Assembly: GCF_008933155.1 (NCBI RefSeq)
Contig: NZ_WBVP01000005.1
Coordinates: 124,001-188,000, forward strand
Direction of reading: 5' to 3'
DNA length: 64,000 bases
Origin: Aliivibrio finisterrensis
GTDB taxonomy: Bacteria > Pseudomonadota > Gammaproteobacteria > Enterobacterales > Vibrionaceae
Of the stretch, positions 43,482-53,652 are shown in pieces. A model generated the notes under the pieces. That model ran no database searches, was not told the DNA's origin, and was given only the letters and a program-made list of their open reading frames with translations. Numbering within the stretch: position 1 is the first letter of the stretch; every line of letters starts with the position of its first letter. A program made the translations under genes and the position numbers.

Positions 43482-45212
43482 GTGTCAGAAGAAAATAAAA
43501 ACACAGATTTAGCAGTATCTGATGGAGTATCCGCCGGTAGTTCAATGACGTTGGATAATTCACTGGATGTTCAAAATCCAGATACTGATGAGCAAAGTTC
43601 CTCGAAGTTAGATTCAGCGTTGGGTAATCTTGATTTATTACGTCAAATTATCCTTGTGCTATCTGTATCTATCTGTGTCGCATTAATAGTCATGCTGTTT
43701 TTTTGGGTTCAAGAACCTGAAATGCGTCCACTTGGTGCGTATGAGACGGATGAATTAATTCAAGTTCTTGATCACCTTGATTCGCAAAAAGCAGAATACA
43801 AACTAGAAGGTAATACCATTCTAGTTCCCGCTTCTCAATTCAGTAAAATGAAGCTTGATCTTTCTCGTGCCGGTTTAAACCGAGAAGTAGGAGAAGGCGA
43901 TGATATCTTACTGCAAGATATGGGATTTGGTGTTTCACAGCGTTTAGAACAAGAGCGTCTAAAGTTAAGTCGTGAACGTCAATTAGCAAGTACGTTTGAG
44001 CAAATGCGTCCAATTCGTAAAGCTCAAGTATTACTTGCAATGCCAAAACAAAGCGTATTTGTTCGTCATAATCAAGAAGCGTCGGCAACGGTATTCTTGA
44101 CTATGCGAATGGGTGCAATGTTAAAACAAGAAGAAGTAGATTCGATTGTTGATATGGTTGCAAGTGCGGTTCCAGGAATGAAACCAACGCGTGTTACTGT
44201 TACTGATCAACACGGTCGCCTACTGAGTTCTGGCACGCAAGATCCAATGGCAACTGCGCATCGTAAAGAGCAAGAGTTAGAACGTAAGCAAGAGCAATCA
44301 TTACGTGACAAAATTGATGCGATTCTTATCCCGATTTTAGGCTTGGGTAACTATACTGCTCAGGTTGATGTATCCATGGATTTCAGTGCTGTTGAGCAAA
44401 CTCGTAAACAGTTTGACCCGGAAACACCATCAACACGAAGTGAGTACACATTAGAAGATTACAACAATGGTAATGTGATTGCCGGTGTTCCGGGAGCCCT
44501 AAGTAATCAGCCACCAGTAGATTCAGCAATCCCTCAGGATATTGCTGAATTAAAAGATGGTTCAGTACTAGGTCAAGGTTCTGTTCATAAAGAAGCAACA
44601 CGTAACTTTGAATTAGATACAACCATCAGTCACGAGCGAAAACAAACGGGAACGGTCGCACGTCAAACGGTTTCAGTTGCCGTAAAAGAGAGTCAAAGTG
44701 TTAACCCTGAAACAGGCGAAGTGACTTATACACCAGTGTCGACAGAGCAAATTGAAAAGATCCGTCAAATCATCATTGGTAGTGTTGGTTTAAATGAGCA
44801 ACGTGGCGACTTATTAAATGTATTAAGCGTTAAATTTGCGATTGAAGAGCAACCAATTACTATTGATGTACCGATTTGGGAGCATCCAAACTTCAACGAC
44901 TGGATTAAATGGTTAGCTGGCGCTTTAGTGATTATTGCTGTGCTACTTATCCTTGTTCGCCCAGCAATGAATAAATTGCTGTTCCCTAACCAAGCAGAAG
45001 ACGATGCCGTTGCGAAAGGTGAAGGCGTTGAAGGCGAAATGGGCTTAATTGGCAGTGAGTTGGATGGTGACGGCTTCGAGTTTGGTTCGGGCATTGATCT
45101 ACCAAACTTGCATAAAGACGAAGATTTATTAAAAGCGGTTCGTGCTCTTGTAGCAAATGAACCAGAGTTAGCAGCACAAGTGGTTCGTAACTGGGTATCT
45201 GAAAATGGCTAA
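43482..45212 (+). CDS. fliF: MS-ring protein FliF
   Basis: FliF builds the MS ring in the inner membrane, the base for the rod and the C ring. The product has 576 aa. Two membrane segments flank a large periplasmic part: about 53-75 (IILVLSVSICVALIVMLFFWV) and about 470-490 (WLAGALVIIAVLLILV). The FlgI-like ring-building motifs include MRPLGAYETDEL and GEGDDILLQDMGFGVSQRLEQERLKLSRERQLASTF. The cytoplasmic C-terminus that binds FliG ends in NEPELAAQVVRNWVSENG. The start is GTG 43482. It overlaps the start of fliG by 8 bases. Confidence 0.95.
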   Translation: MSEENKNTDLAVSDGVSAGSSMTLDNSLDVQNPDTDEQSSSKLDSALGNLDLLRQIILVLSVSICVALIVMLFFWVQEPEMRPLGAYETDELIQVLDHLDSQKAEYKLEGNTILVPASQFSKMKLDLSRAGLNREVGEGDDILLQDMGFGVSQRLEQERLKLSRERQLASTFEQMRPIRKAQVLLAMPKQSVFVRHNQEASATVFLTMRMGAMLKQEEVDSIVDMVASAVPGMKPTRVTVTDQHGRLLSSGTQDPMATAHRKEQELERKQEQSLRDKIDAILIPILGLGNYTAQVDVSMDFSAVEQTRKQFDPETPSTRSEYTLEDYNNGNVIAGVPGALSNQPPVDSAIPQDIAELKDGSVLGQGSVHKEATRNFELDTTISHERKQTGTVARQTVSVAVKESQSVNPETGEVTYTPVSTEQIEKIRQIIIGSVGLNEQRGDLLNVLSVKFAIEEQPITIDVPIWEHPNFNDWIKWLAGALVIIAVLLILVRPAMNKLLFPNQAEDDAVAKGEGVEGEMGLIGSELDGDGFEFGSGIDLPNLHKDEDLLKAVRALVANEPELAAQVVRNWVSENG

Positions 45213-46257
45213 TGAGATTGTAGAAGCAGAAAAAAAAGATGAAGCCAACCAAGAGTTTGATCTTTCGTCACTAGCCGGCTCAGAACGTGCTGCCATTTTA
45301 CTACTTAGTTTGAGTGAGGATGATGCCGCAAGTATCATTCGTCACTTAGAACCAAAGCAGGTTCAGAAAGTAGGCGCAGCAATGGCAACCGTATCTGATT
45401 TAAATCAGATTAAAGTGTCAGCGATTCACCGTGCTTTCTTAGAAGACATTCAGAAGTACACTAGCATCGGTATGGGCAGTGAAGACTTTATGCGTAACGC
45501 ATTGGTTGCCGCTCTTGGTGAAGATAAAGCAAATAATCTAGTCGACCAAATCCTACTAGGCAGTGGTTCTAAAGGCTTGGATTCATTGAAATGGATGGAT
45601 CCTCGTCAAGTGGCAAGCATCATCATGAATGAGCACCCACAGATCCAAACTATCGTATTATCGTACTTAGATCCTGATCAGTCAGCCGAGATTTTATCTC
45701 AGTTCCCTGAGCGTGTACGTCTTGATCTTATGATGCGTATTGCACACCTTGAAGAAGTTCAGCCATCAGCACTTGCTGAGCTAAATGAAATCATGGAGAA
45801 ACAGTTTGCGGGTCAATCTGGCGCACAAGCGGCGAAAATTGGCGGCCTGAAAGCAGCGGCAGAAATCATGAACTACCTAGATAACAGTATTGAAGGTATG
45901 TTGATGGATCAAATCCGTGACCAAGATGAAGAGACTGCAACGCAGATCCAAGATCTTATGTTTGTATTTGAAAATCTTATCGATGTACAAGACCAAGGTA
46001 TTCAAATGCTACTGCGTGATGTTCCACAAGAAGTTCTGCAAAAAGCACTTAAAGGTGCCGATGATGCACTTAAAGAGAAAATGTTTAAGTGTATGTCGAA
46101 ACGTGCAGCGGAACTTATGCGTGATGATCTTGAAGCGATGGGGCCAGTTCGTGTGGCAGACGTTGAAGCTGCTCAGAAAGAAATTCTGGCAGTGGCACGT
46201 CGAATGGCCGATTCTGGCGATCTAATGCTTTCTGGCGGTGCAGACGAATTCGTATAA
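45205..46257 (+). CDS. fliG: Motor switch protein FliG
   Basis: FliG is the rotor subunit of the C ring on which the stators push. The product has 350 aa. The N-terminal domain binds FliF. The middle domain has EHPQIQTIVLSYLDPDQSAEILSQFPE (containing the EHPQ motif). The C-terminal torque domain has the charged helix DDALKEKMFKCMSKRAAELMRDDLEAMGPVRVADVEAAQKEI, with the Lys, Arg and Asp residues that face MotA/PomA. The start overlaps the fliF end. A stem-loop follows before fliH. Confidence 0.96.
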   Translation: MANEIVEAEKKDEANQEFDLSSLAGSERAAILLLSLSEDDAASIIRHLEPKQVQKVGAAMATVSDLNQIKVSAIHRAFLEDIQKYTSIGMGSEDFMRNALVAALGEDKANNLVDQILLGSGSKGLDSLKWMDPRQVASIIMNEHPQIQTIVLSYLDPDQSAEILSQFPERVRLDLMMRIAHLEEVQPSALAELNEIMEKQFAGQSGAQAAKIGGLKAAAEIMNYLDNSIEGMLMDQIRDQDEETATQIQDLMFVFENLIDVQDQGIQMLLRDVPQEVLQKALKGADDALKEKMFKCMSKRAAELMRDDLEAMGPVRVADVEAAQKEILAVARRMADSGDLMLSGGADEFV

Positions 46258-46288
46258 TACGTTTTTTGCTTCATTGAGTTATAATTAT

Positions 46289-46320
46289 ACGGCTATTTAA
46301 GAGTTAATCTAAATAGCCGT
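46289..46320 (+). other. Stem-loop between fliG and fliH
   Basis: ACGGCTATTTA and TAAATAGCCGT form a perfect 11-bp stem around a 10-base loop. T-rich sequence starts only 6 bases after, so this may be a processing or stability element inside the operon, or a leaky terminator. Confidence 0.65.
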
Positions 46321-46358
46321 TATGCTTTTTAATCTTCTTCTTTTTACGGGTTATTATC

Positions 46359-47156
46359 ATGAGTATCAGCAAAAAACGTGGCTTTATTCGAATTACCGAT
46401 GAGAGTGAGCTACAAAAAACTAATATTTGGGAATCCCCTGATTATTCTGATCCTAACCAGCCAGCTCGTGAAACTGCATTAAATTATGATCCTAGCTGGA
46501 CACCATCACTTCCTCAAGAAGAAGAGCCTGAAGAATTTGTACTCACCGAAGAGATTATCGAACAGATAAAGCAAGGCGCTTACAATGAAGGGTTAACGCA
46601 AGGGCAAGAATTTGGTTATAAAGAAGGTCTAGAAAAAGGCCAAGCAGAAGGTTTTGAGGCAGGAAAACCAGAAGGTTACCAAGCTGGCTACGATGAAGGT
46701 ATTGCTGCAGGGCAGGCTGAAATTCAAGAGCGTATACAGCATTTAATTGAAATGGCTGATAAGTTTGCAACGCCATTAGAGTTAGTTGATTCTCAAGTAG
46801 AAAAACAGCTTATCGATATGGTATTAGCGCTAACTAAAGAAGTCATTCATGTTGAAGTAAAAACCAATCCTCAAGTATTACTTGATACGGTTCGTGAATC
46901 TGTCGAAACCTTGCCGGTTACTGAACGTGAAATTACTATTTCATTAAACCCAGAAGATCACCAACGCGTGATTGAGGCGTATGGCGAAGAAGCGTTAGCG
47001 CAAAAGCAGTGGACACTGGTTGCCGAGCCTTCAATGAATCTTGGTGATATTAATATTCAAGCATCAGATTCAAAAGTCAGCTACTTACTTGAAGAGCGAA
47101 TTAAAACCGTTTTAAATAAATTCTGCGGTGTAAATCGTCATCAAGGGAATCAGTAA
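46359..47156 (+). CDS. fliH: Export-ATPase regulator FliH
   Basis: FliH links the FliI ATPase to the C ring. The product has 265 aa. The acidic N-terminus is followed by Gly-repeat helices at about 75-125, in which Gly recurs every four residues (for example EGLTQGQEFGYKEGLEKGQ). This is the known FliH glycine-repeat feature. The C-terminal part resembles the peripheral stalk of F-type ATPases. It is immediately followed by fliI, with no gap between the stop and the fliI ATG. Confidence 0.92.
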   Translation: MSISKKRGFIRITDESELQKTNIWESPDYSDPNQPARETALNYDPSWTPSLPQEEEPEEFVLTEEIIEQIKQGAYNEGLTQGQEFGYKEGLEKGQAEGFEAGKPEGYQAGYDEGIAAGQAEIQERIQHLIEMADKFATPLELVDSQVEKQLIDMVLALTKEVIHVEVKTNPQVLLDTVRESVETLPVTEREITISLNPEDHQRVIEAYGEEALAQKQWTLVAEPSMNLGDINIQASDSKVSYLLEERIKTVLNKFCGVNRHQGNQ

Positions 47157-48476
47157 ATGCTGCCATTATCTGAACGCCTTTCTCAATATAAAACAACAGG
47201 GTTAACCACACGAGCTATAGCGTCAGGCAAGCTAGTACGTGTTGTTGGCTTAACCTTAGAAGCCACAGGATGTCGAGCGCCAATTGGCAGTTCCTGCTTG
47301 GTAGAAACCATCAATGGTGAAATAGAAGCAGAAGTGGTTGGTTTTTCAGGTGATAACCTATTTTTAATGCCGAATGAACAAGTCTCTGGCGTACTTCCTG
47401 GGGCGAAAGTCACTCCAATTGTTGGTGGTAGTGGCATTCCTGTTGGTATGGAACTGCTTGGTCGAGTGGTGGATGGTGTAGGAAATCCTATCGATGGTCT
47501 TGGAGAGTTGTATACTGAAGAAACCGCGTCATTTACCTCAGAGCCTATTAACCCATTATCGAGAAAACCAATTTCAGAACCACTTGATGTTGGATTAAAA
47601 GCCATTAACGGTTTACTTACGGTTGGTAAAGGCCAGCGTTTAGGTCTATTTGCAGGCTCAGGTGTGGGTAAATCGGTAACACTTGGCATGATGACTCGTG
47701 GTACAACAGCACAAGTGGTTGTCGTCGGTCTGATTGGTGAGCGTGGGCGAGAAGTAAAAGAATTCATTGAAGAGATTTTAGGCCCAGAAGGTCGACAACG
47801 TTCAGTTGTTGTCGCAGCGCCTGCCGATTCATCAGCGCTGATGCGATTAAAAGGCTGCCAGACAGCACTGACTATTGCGGAGTACTTCCGTGATCAAGGT
47901 TTAGACGTATTATTATTGATGGATTCACTGACACGTTTTGCACAGGCACAGCGTGAAATTGCCTTGTCAGTTGGTGAACCACCTGCAACCAAAGGTTATC
48001 CGCCTTCCGTATTTGCTAAATTACCTGCTTTGGTTGAACGAGCGGGTAATGGTAACGAAAACCAAGGGTCTATTACTGCCTTCTTTACGGTTCTGACTGA
48101 AGGGGATGACTTACAAGATCCTATTGCTGATGCTTCTCGTGCCATTTTGGATGGACACATCGTATTGTCACGTGAAATGGCTGATGCAGGCCACTATCCA
48201 GCGATTGATGTTGAAAAATCAGTGAGTCGTGTTATGCCACAAATCACTGATGAAGAGCATATGTTGATGTCTAAAGTGGTTCGTCAAATTTTATCTACTT
48301 GTCGTAAAAACCAAGATTTGGTATCAATCGGCGCTTATAAACCGGGTACCGATCCGGCTATTGATCAAGCGTTTACATTAAAACCACGACTTGATGAATA
48401 TCTACAACAGAAAATGAAAGAAAGCGTGCCATACGATATGTGTAAGAGCATGTTGAAAATGCTATTAAGTGGCTAA
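47157..48476 (+). CDS. fliI: Flagellar type III export ATPase FliI
   Basis: FliI is the ATPase of flagellar protein export, related to F1-beta. The product has 439 aa. The P loop is [14 protein letters not shown] (about 162-175), followed by the GERGREV motif, the Walker B region [25 protein letters not shown], and the type III-specific C-terminus. The start directly follows the fliH stop, so translation is likely coupled. Confidence 0.96.
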   Translation: MLPLSERLSQYKTTGLTTRAIASGKLVRVVGLTLEATGCRAPIGSSCLVETINGEIEAEVVGFSGDNLFLMPNEQVSGVLPGAKVTPIVGGSGIPVGMELLGRVVDGVGNPIDGLGELYTEETASFTSEPINPLSRKPISEPLDVGLKAINGLLTVGKGQRLGLFAGSGVGKSVTLGMMTRGTTAQVVVVGLIGERGREVKEFIEEILGPEGRQRSVVVAAPADSSALMRLKGCQTALTIAEYFRDQGLDVLLLMDSLTRFAQAQREIALSVGEPPATKGYPPSVFAKLPALVERAGNGNENQGSITAFFTVLTEGDDLQDPIADASRAILDGHIVLSREMADAGHYPAIDVEKSVSRVMPQITDEEHMLMSKVVRQILSTCRKNQDLVSIGAYKPGTDPAIDQAFTLKPRLDEYLQQKMKESVPYDMCKSMLKMLLSG

Positions 48477-48532
48477 CAGGTTAAAGGTACGAGAATAGTG
48501 CGCATGGATAAGACGATAAATAGAGAAAGAAC

Positions 48533-48976
48533 ATGAGTAATACCTTTGATTTTTTATTAGAACAATCTCAGGAAAGAGAGAACCAAGCGGTAATGGCATT
48601 AAGTAAAGCCAAGGCGGAGTTGGATAATTTCTATGAGCAAGTTAAACAAATCGAAAAGTATCGTCTTGATTATTGTAATCAACTTTTACAGCGTGGTCAG
48701 CAAGGTCTTACTGCGAGCCAATACAGTCATTTAAATAAGTTTTTGGTGCAGTTAGATGAAACGCTAACAAAACAAAAAAGTGCAGAGTCTCATTTCACTT
48801 CCCAAGTGGATAATTGTCAAAGCTATTGGCAAGAGACTCGTAAGCAACGTCGCTCTTACGAATGGATGATCGATAAAAAGAAAACCGAGCGTCAAAAAAA
48901 ACTCGATAAACAAGAGCAAAATATGATGGATGAGTTTTCGACACTCCAGTTTGCCCGACGAATTAAATCTGAATAG
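48533..48976 (+). CDS. fliJ: Export chaperone-escort protein FliJ
   Basis: FliJ is the coiled-coil stalk that connects FliI to FlhA, 147 aa. It is almost all helix, rich in Gln, Lys and Glu, with LEQSQERENQAVMALSKAKAELDNFYEQVKQIEKYRLDY near the N-terminus. No membrane or signal segment is present. AGAAAGAAC precedes the ATG. It is the last gene before the next sigma-54 unit (fliK). Confidence 0.88.
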   Translation: MSNTFDFLLEQSQERENQAVMALSKAKAELDNFYEQVKQIEKYRLDYCNQLLQRGQQGLTASQYSHLNKFLVQLDETLTKQKSAESHFTSQVDNCQSYWQETRKQRRSYEWMIDKKKTERQKKLDKQEQNMMDEFSTLQFARRIKSE

Positions 48977-49056
48977 GCAATTTGGTTATTTTTTCGATTG
49001 CTTTACTTTAGTTAATTCCCTTCTTCTTATTGTCCAGCGTTACACTAAATATAAAA

Positions 49057-49073
49057 GTGGCTTAATATTTGCT
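49057..49073 (+). promoter_or_regulatory. Sigma-54 promoter for fliKLMNOPQR-flhB
   Basis: GTGGCTTAATATTTGCT has exact GG-N10-GC spacing with GG at 49059-49060 and GC at 49071-49072. It lies in the fliJ-fliK gap, 69 bases before the fliK ATG. Confidence 0.85.
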
Positions 49074-49142
49074 TTAAAATATTCAACGTTGGGCCACTAC
49101 AGTGCTCGTCAAAAAATTCACACTCAATGTAGAGAATATACT

Positions 49143-50363
49143 ATGAGCAGTCATGACTTATCCTTAAACAGTATCAATAAAACCGCACCAGTAAAAACAG
49201 ATACTAAAACGGCTGCTGTAGAAAAAACAGAATCTGAAGGCTTTGTAGAAGAGCTTAAAGAAGTCATGGGATTAAAAGAAAAAGACGACGCCAAAAAAAC
49301 AACGATAGACGAAAAAGGTGACGTAGAAAAAAGCGAAATGGCTGAACAATCGAAAGAGTCTGAAACTATTGAAACAAAAGAAGAAACAACAGAAGAAAAA
49401 GTAAGCCAAGGTTCTGAATTACTCTCTCGTTTAGATCAAGCGAATAGCACGTTGGTTGATAAAAAAGATGAAGCGAAAAAAGAATCATCTGACGATTCAG
49501 AACCACTAACTGATGCAGAAGTGATACTGACTCAAGCCAGTATTGCTGCTAAAGGTGAGAAAAACAGCAGTAAAACTGTAGCTGAAAAAACGGACCCTTT
49601 AAAAGAGATTCAATGGGGAAGCAGTGCTAAATCGCCAACTCAAGTAGAGGGCGAAACACAGAGCAAAGGTGAGGCATCAGGTAACAAAGAGTCAACCAAA
49701 GAATTATTAACCTCTACAGCACTTATCGGTAAGGAAAAAGCTGAAGCTGGAAAACTTGCTGAGGCAAAAAAAGCAAAGATCGATATCTCAGCACTTGGCA
49801 TGACACAGATTGCTAATGGTGAAACGGTGAGTCTAACTGAAGCTAAAACGACAGATAGTTTTGCTCAGCAGCTAGCGACGGCATCAGGAGTAACAGCAAC
49901 ACAACAAGCAACCGCTGCTCAGAAAATGGATCCAGCAATGGCACCGCTGAATATTCGTCAAGAACAAGTCAGTGACGAAGTTGCTGAACGCATTAATATG
50001 ATGATGGCAAAAAACTTAAAACATGTTGATATTCGTTTAGATCCACCAGAAATGGGACGTATGCATATTCGCCTAAACATGGGAGCAGATAGTGCAGGGG
50101 TTCAGTTTACGGTATCAAACCAACAAGCTCGTGATGCTATTGAACAAAGTTTACCGCGATTACGTGAAATGTTTGCTCAGCAAGGGATCCAATTGGCCGA
50201 TACCTCAGTTCAGCAACAAAACTCTGGTGAGTCATCTCAATACGCTTATCAGAAAGAAGAGTCTTCTCGTCAAGGCTCTGGATTTAATGAAGAGTTTTCT
50301 GAAGAACAAGAGATTAACGTACAAGTACCAAAACCCAATGATGGGATTAGCTTTTACGCCTAA
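49143..50363 (+). CDS. fliK: Hook-length control protein FliK
   Basis: FliK measures hook length and switches export specificity at FlhB. The product has 406 aa from ATG 49143 (MSSHDLSLNSINKTAPVK). The frame is open back to 48930, but that part overlaps fliJ and the sigma-54 promoter. The first ~280 residues are Lys/Glu/Ser/Thr-rich and low in complexity, the usual secreted ruler. The C-terminal domain (about 285-375) has VDIRLDPPEMGRMHIRLNM and ALPRLREMFAQQGI-like SLPRLREMFAQQGI, typical of FliK. The ribosome-binding site is weak (GAGAA). Confidence 0.9.
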   Translation: MSSHDLSLNSINKTAPVKTDTKTAAVEKTESEGFVEELKEVMGLKEKDDAKKTTIDEKGDVEKSEMAEQSKESETIETKEETTEEKVSQGSELLSRLDQANSTLVDKKDEAKKESSDDSEPLTDAEVILTQASIAAKGEKNSSKTVAEKTDPLKEIQWGSSAKSPTQVEGETQSKGEASGNKESTKELLTSTALIGKEKAEAGKLAEAKKAKIDISALGMTQIANGETVSLTEAKTTDSFAQQLATASGVTATQQATAAQKMDPAMAPLNIRQEQVSDEVAERINMMMAKNLKHVDIRLDPPEMGRMHIRLNMGADSAGVQFTVSNQQARDAIEQSLPRLREMFAQQGIQLADTSVQQQNSGESSQYAYQKEESSRQGSGFNEEFSEEQEINVQVPKPNDGISFYA

Positions 50364-50429
50364 GAATTTTTAAAAAAAAGCATCATGATTTTAAAATAAT
50401 AATTAACGATTTATCCAAGAGGAAATACA

Positions 50430-50915
50430 ATGGCAAACCAAGGTGATGCACCTAGAAGTAAAAATAAACTCATTATTATCATCACATTGATTGTATTATT
50501 GCTTGTGGGTGGCGGTGCTGCTGCTTGGTTCTTCTTAGCGGGAGATACCAAAGAAGAGGCAACAGAACAAGACATTGCAGCATTAGAAGCTCAAATGCCA
50601 GCATTGTACTTAAACTTACCTCAGCCATTTATTTTTAATGTTACAGGCGATAAGCGTGATCGTTTAGTACAATTAAAAGTGCAAGTGATGATGCGTGGTA
50701 TTGATAATGAAAGTATTACACAACAACACATCCCTTTAATTGAAAGTGCTTTATTATCGACTTTCGCTGCCGCAACGGTTGAGCAATTAAGAGAGCCTCG
50801 TGGTCGAATCGATTTACGCGAGCAGGCAACACGTGATATTCAAGATGCCTTTACTAAAATTACAGCCAAGCCTGTAGTTGAAAAAGTATTATTTACTGAC
50901 TTTGTAATGCAATAG
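50430..50915 (+). CDS. fliL: Flagellar basal-body protein FliL
   Basis: FliL sits around the stator and supports torque. The product has 161 aa. A single N-terminal membrane segment (about 14-35, KLIIIITLIVLLLVGGGAAAWFF) is followed by a periplasmic stomatin-like domain, with YLNLPQPFIFNV and the end FTKITAKPVVEKVLFTDFVMQ. AGAGGAAA is the ribosome-binding site. It lies between fliK and fliM. Confidence 0.94.
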   Translation: MANQGDAPRSKNKLIIIITLIVLLLVGGGAAAWFFLAGDTKEEATEQDIAALEAQMPALYLNLPQPFIFNVTGDKRDRLVQLKVQVMMRGIDNESITQQHIPLIESALLSTFAAATVEQLREPRGRIDLREQATRDIQDAFTKITAKPVVEKVLFTDFVMQ

Positions 50916-50922
50916 GTTCAAT

Positions 50923-51957
50923 GTGACAGATCTATTATCCCAAGATGAAATTGATGCTCTACTCCATGGTGTAGATGACGTAGAAGATGATGTAACGGGT
51001 GGTCCTGAAGAAAACCTAGGTTCAATGAAGAACTTTGATTTCTCATCACAAGACCGAATCGTTCGTGGTCGAATGCCAACCCTAGAATTGATTAACGAAC
51101 GTTTTGCTCGTCATATGCGTATTAGCTTATTTAATATGTTGAGAAAAACCGCCGAAGTATCAATTAATGGCGTATCTATGGTGAAGTTTGGTGAGTATCA
51201 AAACACACTGTATGTTCCAACTAGCTTGAATATGGTGCGTTTTCGCCCATTAAAAGGCACAGCATTAGTCACTATGGAAGCTCGATTAGTTTTCATTTTG
51301 GTAGAAAACTTCTTTGGTGGTGATGGCCGTTTCCATGCGAAAATTGAAGGCCGCGAGTTTACGCCAACCGAGCGACGTATTATTCAATTATTACTGAAAG
51401 TGATTTTTGAAGATTACAAAGAAGCATGGTCACCAGTAATGGGGGTGGAATTTGAGTATTTAGACTCAGAAGTAAACCCAACAATGGCAAACATTGTTAG
51501 TCCAACAGAAGTGATCGTTGTAAGTTCATTCCATATTGAAGTGGATGGCGGTGGTGGTGACTTCCACGTAGTCTTCCCATATTCAATGGTTGAGCCTATC
51601 CGTGAATTACTTGATGCGGGTGTTCAGAGTGACAAGATGGACACTGATGTTCGTTGGAGTAAGGCACTGCGTGATGAAATCATGGATGTGCCAGTTGAAA
51701 TGAAAGTGAATCTTTTAGAGAGCCAAATTTCATTACGTGACTTAATGGATTTAGAAGCGGGCGATATTATCCCTGTTGAAATGCCAGAAGCCGCCACCGT
51801 ATTTGTAGAAGAGTTGCCAACTTACCGCGGTAAAGTAGGTAAATCGAACGATAAATTAGCAGTACAGATCACAGAGAAAATCAAACGCCCAGATATGGTG
51901 AAAACGGATTTAGCCTTCCTAGGCAAAGACGTATTGTTTGATCTAGATGAAGAATAA
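50923..51957 (+). CDS. fliM: Motor switch protein FliM
   Basis: FliM is the C-ring subunit that binds CheY-P. The product has 344 aa. The N-terminal CheY-binding peptide is LLSQDEIDALLHG (residues 4-16). The middle domain has GREFTPTERRIIQLLLKVIF, and the C-terminal SpoA domain is near 260-330. The start is GTG 50923, because the ATG two bases earlier is out of frame and followed at once by TGA. AGG lies 6 bases upstream. It starts 7 bases after fliL. Confidence 0.96.
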   Translation: MTDLLSQDEIDALLHGVDDVEDDVTGGPEENLGSMKNFDFSSQDRIVRGRMPTLELINERFARHMRISLFNMLRKTAEVSINGVSMVKFGEYQNTLYVPTSLNMVRFRPLKGTALVTMEARLVFILVENFFGGDGRFHAKIEGREFTPTERRIIQLLLKVIFEDYKEAWSPVMGVEFEYLDSEVNPTMANIVSPTEVIVVSSFHIEVDGGGGDFHVVFPYSMVEPIRELLDAGVQSDKMDTDVRWSKALRDEIMDVPVEMKVNLLESQISLRDLMDLEAGDIIPVEMPEAATVFVEELPTYRGKVGKSNDKLAVQITEKIKRPDMVKTDLAFLGKDVLFDLDEE

Positions 51958-51978
51958 GAGTAGAGAAGGTAGTGGATC

Positions 51979-52368
51979 ATGGATTCAAATGAACAACAAA
52001 TGGCTGACGAATGGGCAGCAGCATTAAGTGAAAGTGCAGAAGGCCAAGCGGTAACCGCACCACTGGAAGATTTAGAAACCAAAGCACCAGAGTTCAATGA
52101 AGATGAACGTCGCAAGCTTGATACGATCTTAGATATTCCTGTGACTATTTCTATGGAAGTAGGCCGTTCACATATTAGTATTCGTAACTTACTGCAATTG
52201 AACCAAGGTTCAGTCGTTGAACTTGACCGTATTGCAGGTGAATCACTGGATGTTATGGTTAATGGTACTCTTATCGCTCACGGTGAAGTGGTTGTCGTGA
52301 ATGACAAATTTGGTATTCGTTTAACAGACGTTATTAGCCAAACTGAGCGTATTAAGAAACTACGTTAA
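51979..52368 (+). CDS. fliN: Motor switch protein FliN
   Basis: FliN is the lowest C-ring subunit and the docking site for FliH. The product has 129 aa. The variable acidic N-terminus is followed by the SpoA domain (about 50-129): LDIPVTISMEVGRSHISIRNLLQLNQGSVVELDRIAGE and VNDKFGIRLTDVISQTERIKKL. It follows fliM by 21 bases. Confidence 0.96.
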   Translation: MDSNEQQMADEWAAALSESAEGQAVTAPLEDLETKAPEFNEDERRKLDTILDIPVTISMEVGRSHISIRNLLQLNQGSVVELDRIAGESLDVMVNGTLIAHGEVVVVNDKFGIRLTDVISQTERIKKLR

Positions 52369-52382
52369 TCAGGAACCAATAG

Positions 52383-52787
52383 ATGAATAAAAGGAAAGGT
52401 ATGAAACAGCTATGGTTATTGGCATTGATGCCTTTTCCTTTATTTGCCGCAGATGCACCTAATGTCGATTTAGCGGCGACATTAGGCTCTTTGATTTTTG
52501 TTATCGCGCTGATTCTCTTTTTTGCTTGGCTATTAAAGAGAATGCGTTTTCCTGGTGTCACAGGATCTCCAGGTAGCAACATGAGTATTGTTAAGCAATT
52601 ACCTGTGGGAACAAAAGAAAGAGTCGCAGTGGTTCAAGTTGGAGAGGAGCAGTTCCTTATTGGAATTACCTCTCAAAATATCAATATGCTAAGTAAACTT
52701 GAAAAACCGTTAGATGTCGGTGAATCGACGTTGACGCCATTTTCAACTCAACTAAGCCAACTGATGAAGAAAAATGCTAAAAACTAA
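52383..52787 (+). CDS. fliO: Export-gate accessory protein FliO
   Basis: FliO helps FliP assemble into the export gate. The product has 134 aa. The N-terminus looks like a signal peptide (ending [10 protein letters not shown]), and one membrane segment at about 38-58 ([21 protein letters not shown]) is followed by a cytoplasmic domain with [31 protein letters not shown]. An in-frame ATG at 52401 (MKQLWLL) after AGGAAAGG is an equally good start. The end overlaps fliP by 14 bases. Confidence 0.9.
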   Translation: MNKRKGMKQLWLLALMPFPLFAADAPNVDLAATLGSLIFVIALILFFAWLLKRMRFPGVTGSPGSNMSIVKQLPVGTKERVAVVQVGEEQFLIGITSQNINMLSKLEKPLDVGESTLTPFSTQLSQLMKKNAKN

Positions 52788-53643
52788 TTTAATTGCCGCC
52801 ACTTTGGCGGTTTTTTCACTCTTATTCATGGCATCTTCGGCGTGGGCGGTAGATGACTTAGCAAGCGCTATTCCTGCAACAGCAGCCAGTGCGGAAGGCA
52901 TGACTGTAACTGCTATGGAAAAGGACAGCGGAGCTTCTAAAACTATCGCTAAAGGCAGCAGTTCTGGTGGTGGGGTGCCTGCATTCACCATGACAACTAA
53001 TGCTAATGGTGGTGAAGACTATTCTGTTAACCTGCAGATATTAGGGTTAATGACCATGCTAGGCTTTTTGCCTGCCATGGTTATTTTGATGACGTCGTTT
53101 ACGCGTATAGTGGTGGTCATGTCGATATTACGACAAGCCATGGGTCTACAACAAACCCCATCAAACCAAGTTATCATTGGTATCGCAATGTTTTTAACCT
53201 TTTTCATTATGGCTCCAGTCTTTGATAAGGTAAATAACACCGCTATTCAGCCTTATATTAATGAAGAAATTACGGCACGTGAAGCTTTTGATGTTGCACA
53301 AGTACCAATGAAAGAGTTTATGCTGGCGCAAACGCGAGTGAAAGATCTGGAGACATTCGTCAATATGTCTGGAGTAGAGGCGCAAAACCCTGAAGATGTA
53401 CCTATTACCGTTATTATTCCTGCGTTTATTACCTCAGAACTAAAAACGGCGTTTCAAATCGGTTTCATGCTTTTCTTACCTTTTTTGATTATCGATTTAG
53501 TCGTAGCCTCGGTATTAATGGCTATGGGTATGATGATGCTTTCTCCTATGATCGTATCGTTACCCTTTAAACTTATGTTATTTGTATTGGTGGATGGGTG
53601 GAACTTAATACTTTCGACACTTGCCGGAAGCTTTAGTACATAA
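52774..53643 (+). CDS. fliP: Export-gate protein FliP
   Basis: FliP forms the core ring of the type III export gate in the inner membrane. The product has 289 aa. A cleavable signal (ending in SSAWA) and a poorly conserved periplasmic stretch (about 26-85) precede the conserved part: [43 protein letters not shown]. There are four membrane segments. The last part, including [27 protein letters not shown], is highly conserved. It overlaps fliO. Confidence 0.96.
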   Translation: MLKTNLIAATLAVFSLLFMASSAWAVDDLASAIPATAASAEGMTVTAMEKDSGASKTIAKGSSSGGGVPAFTMTTNANGGEDYSVNLQILGLMTMLGFLPAMVILMTSFTRIVVVMSILRQAMGLQQTPSNQVIIGIAMFLTFFIMAPVFDKVNNTAIQPYINEEITAREAFDVAQVPMKEFMLAQTRVKDLETFVNMSGVEAQNPEDVPITVIIPAFITSELKTAFQIGFMLFLPFLIIDLVVASVLMAMGMMMLSPMIVSLPFKLMLFVLVDGWNLILSTLAGSFST

Positions 53644-53652
53644 GGAGCGAAC

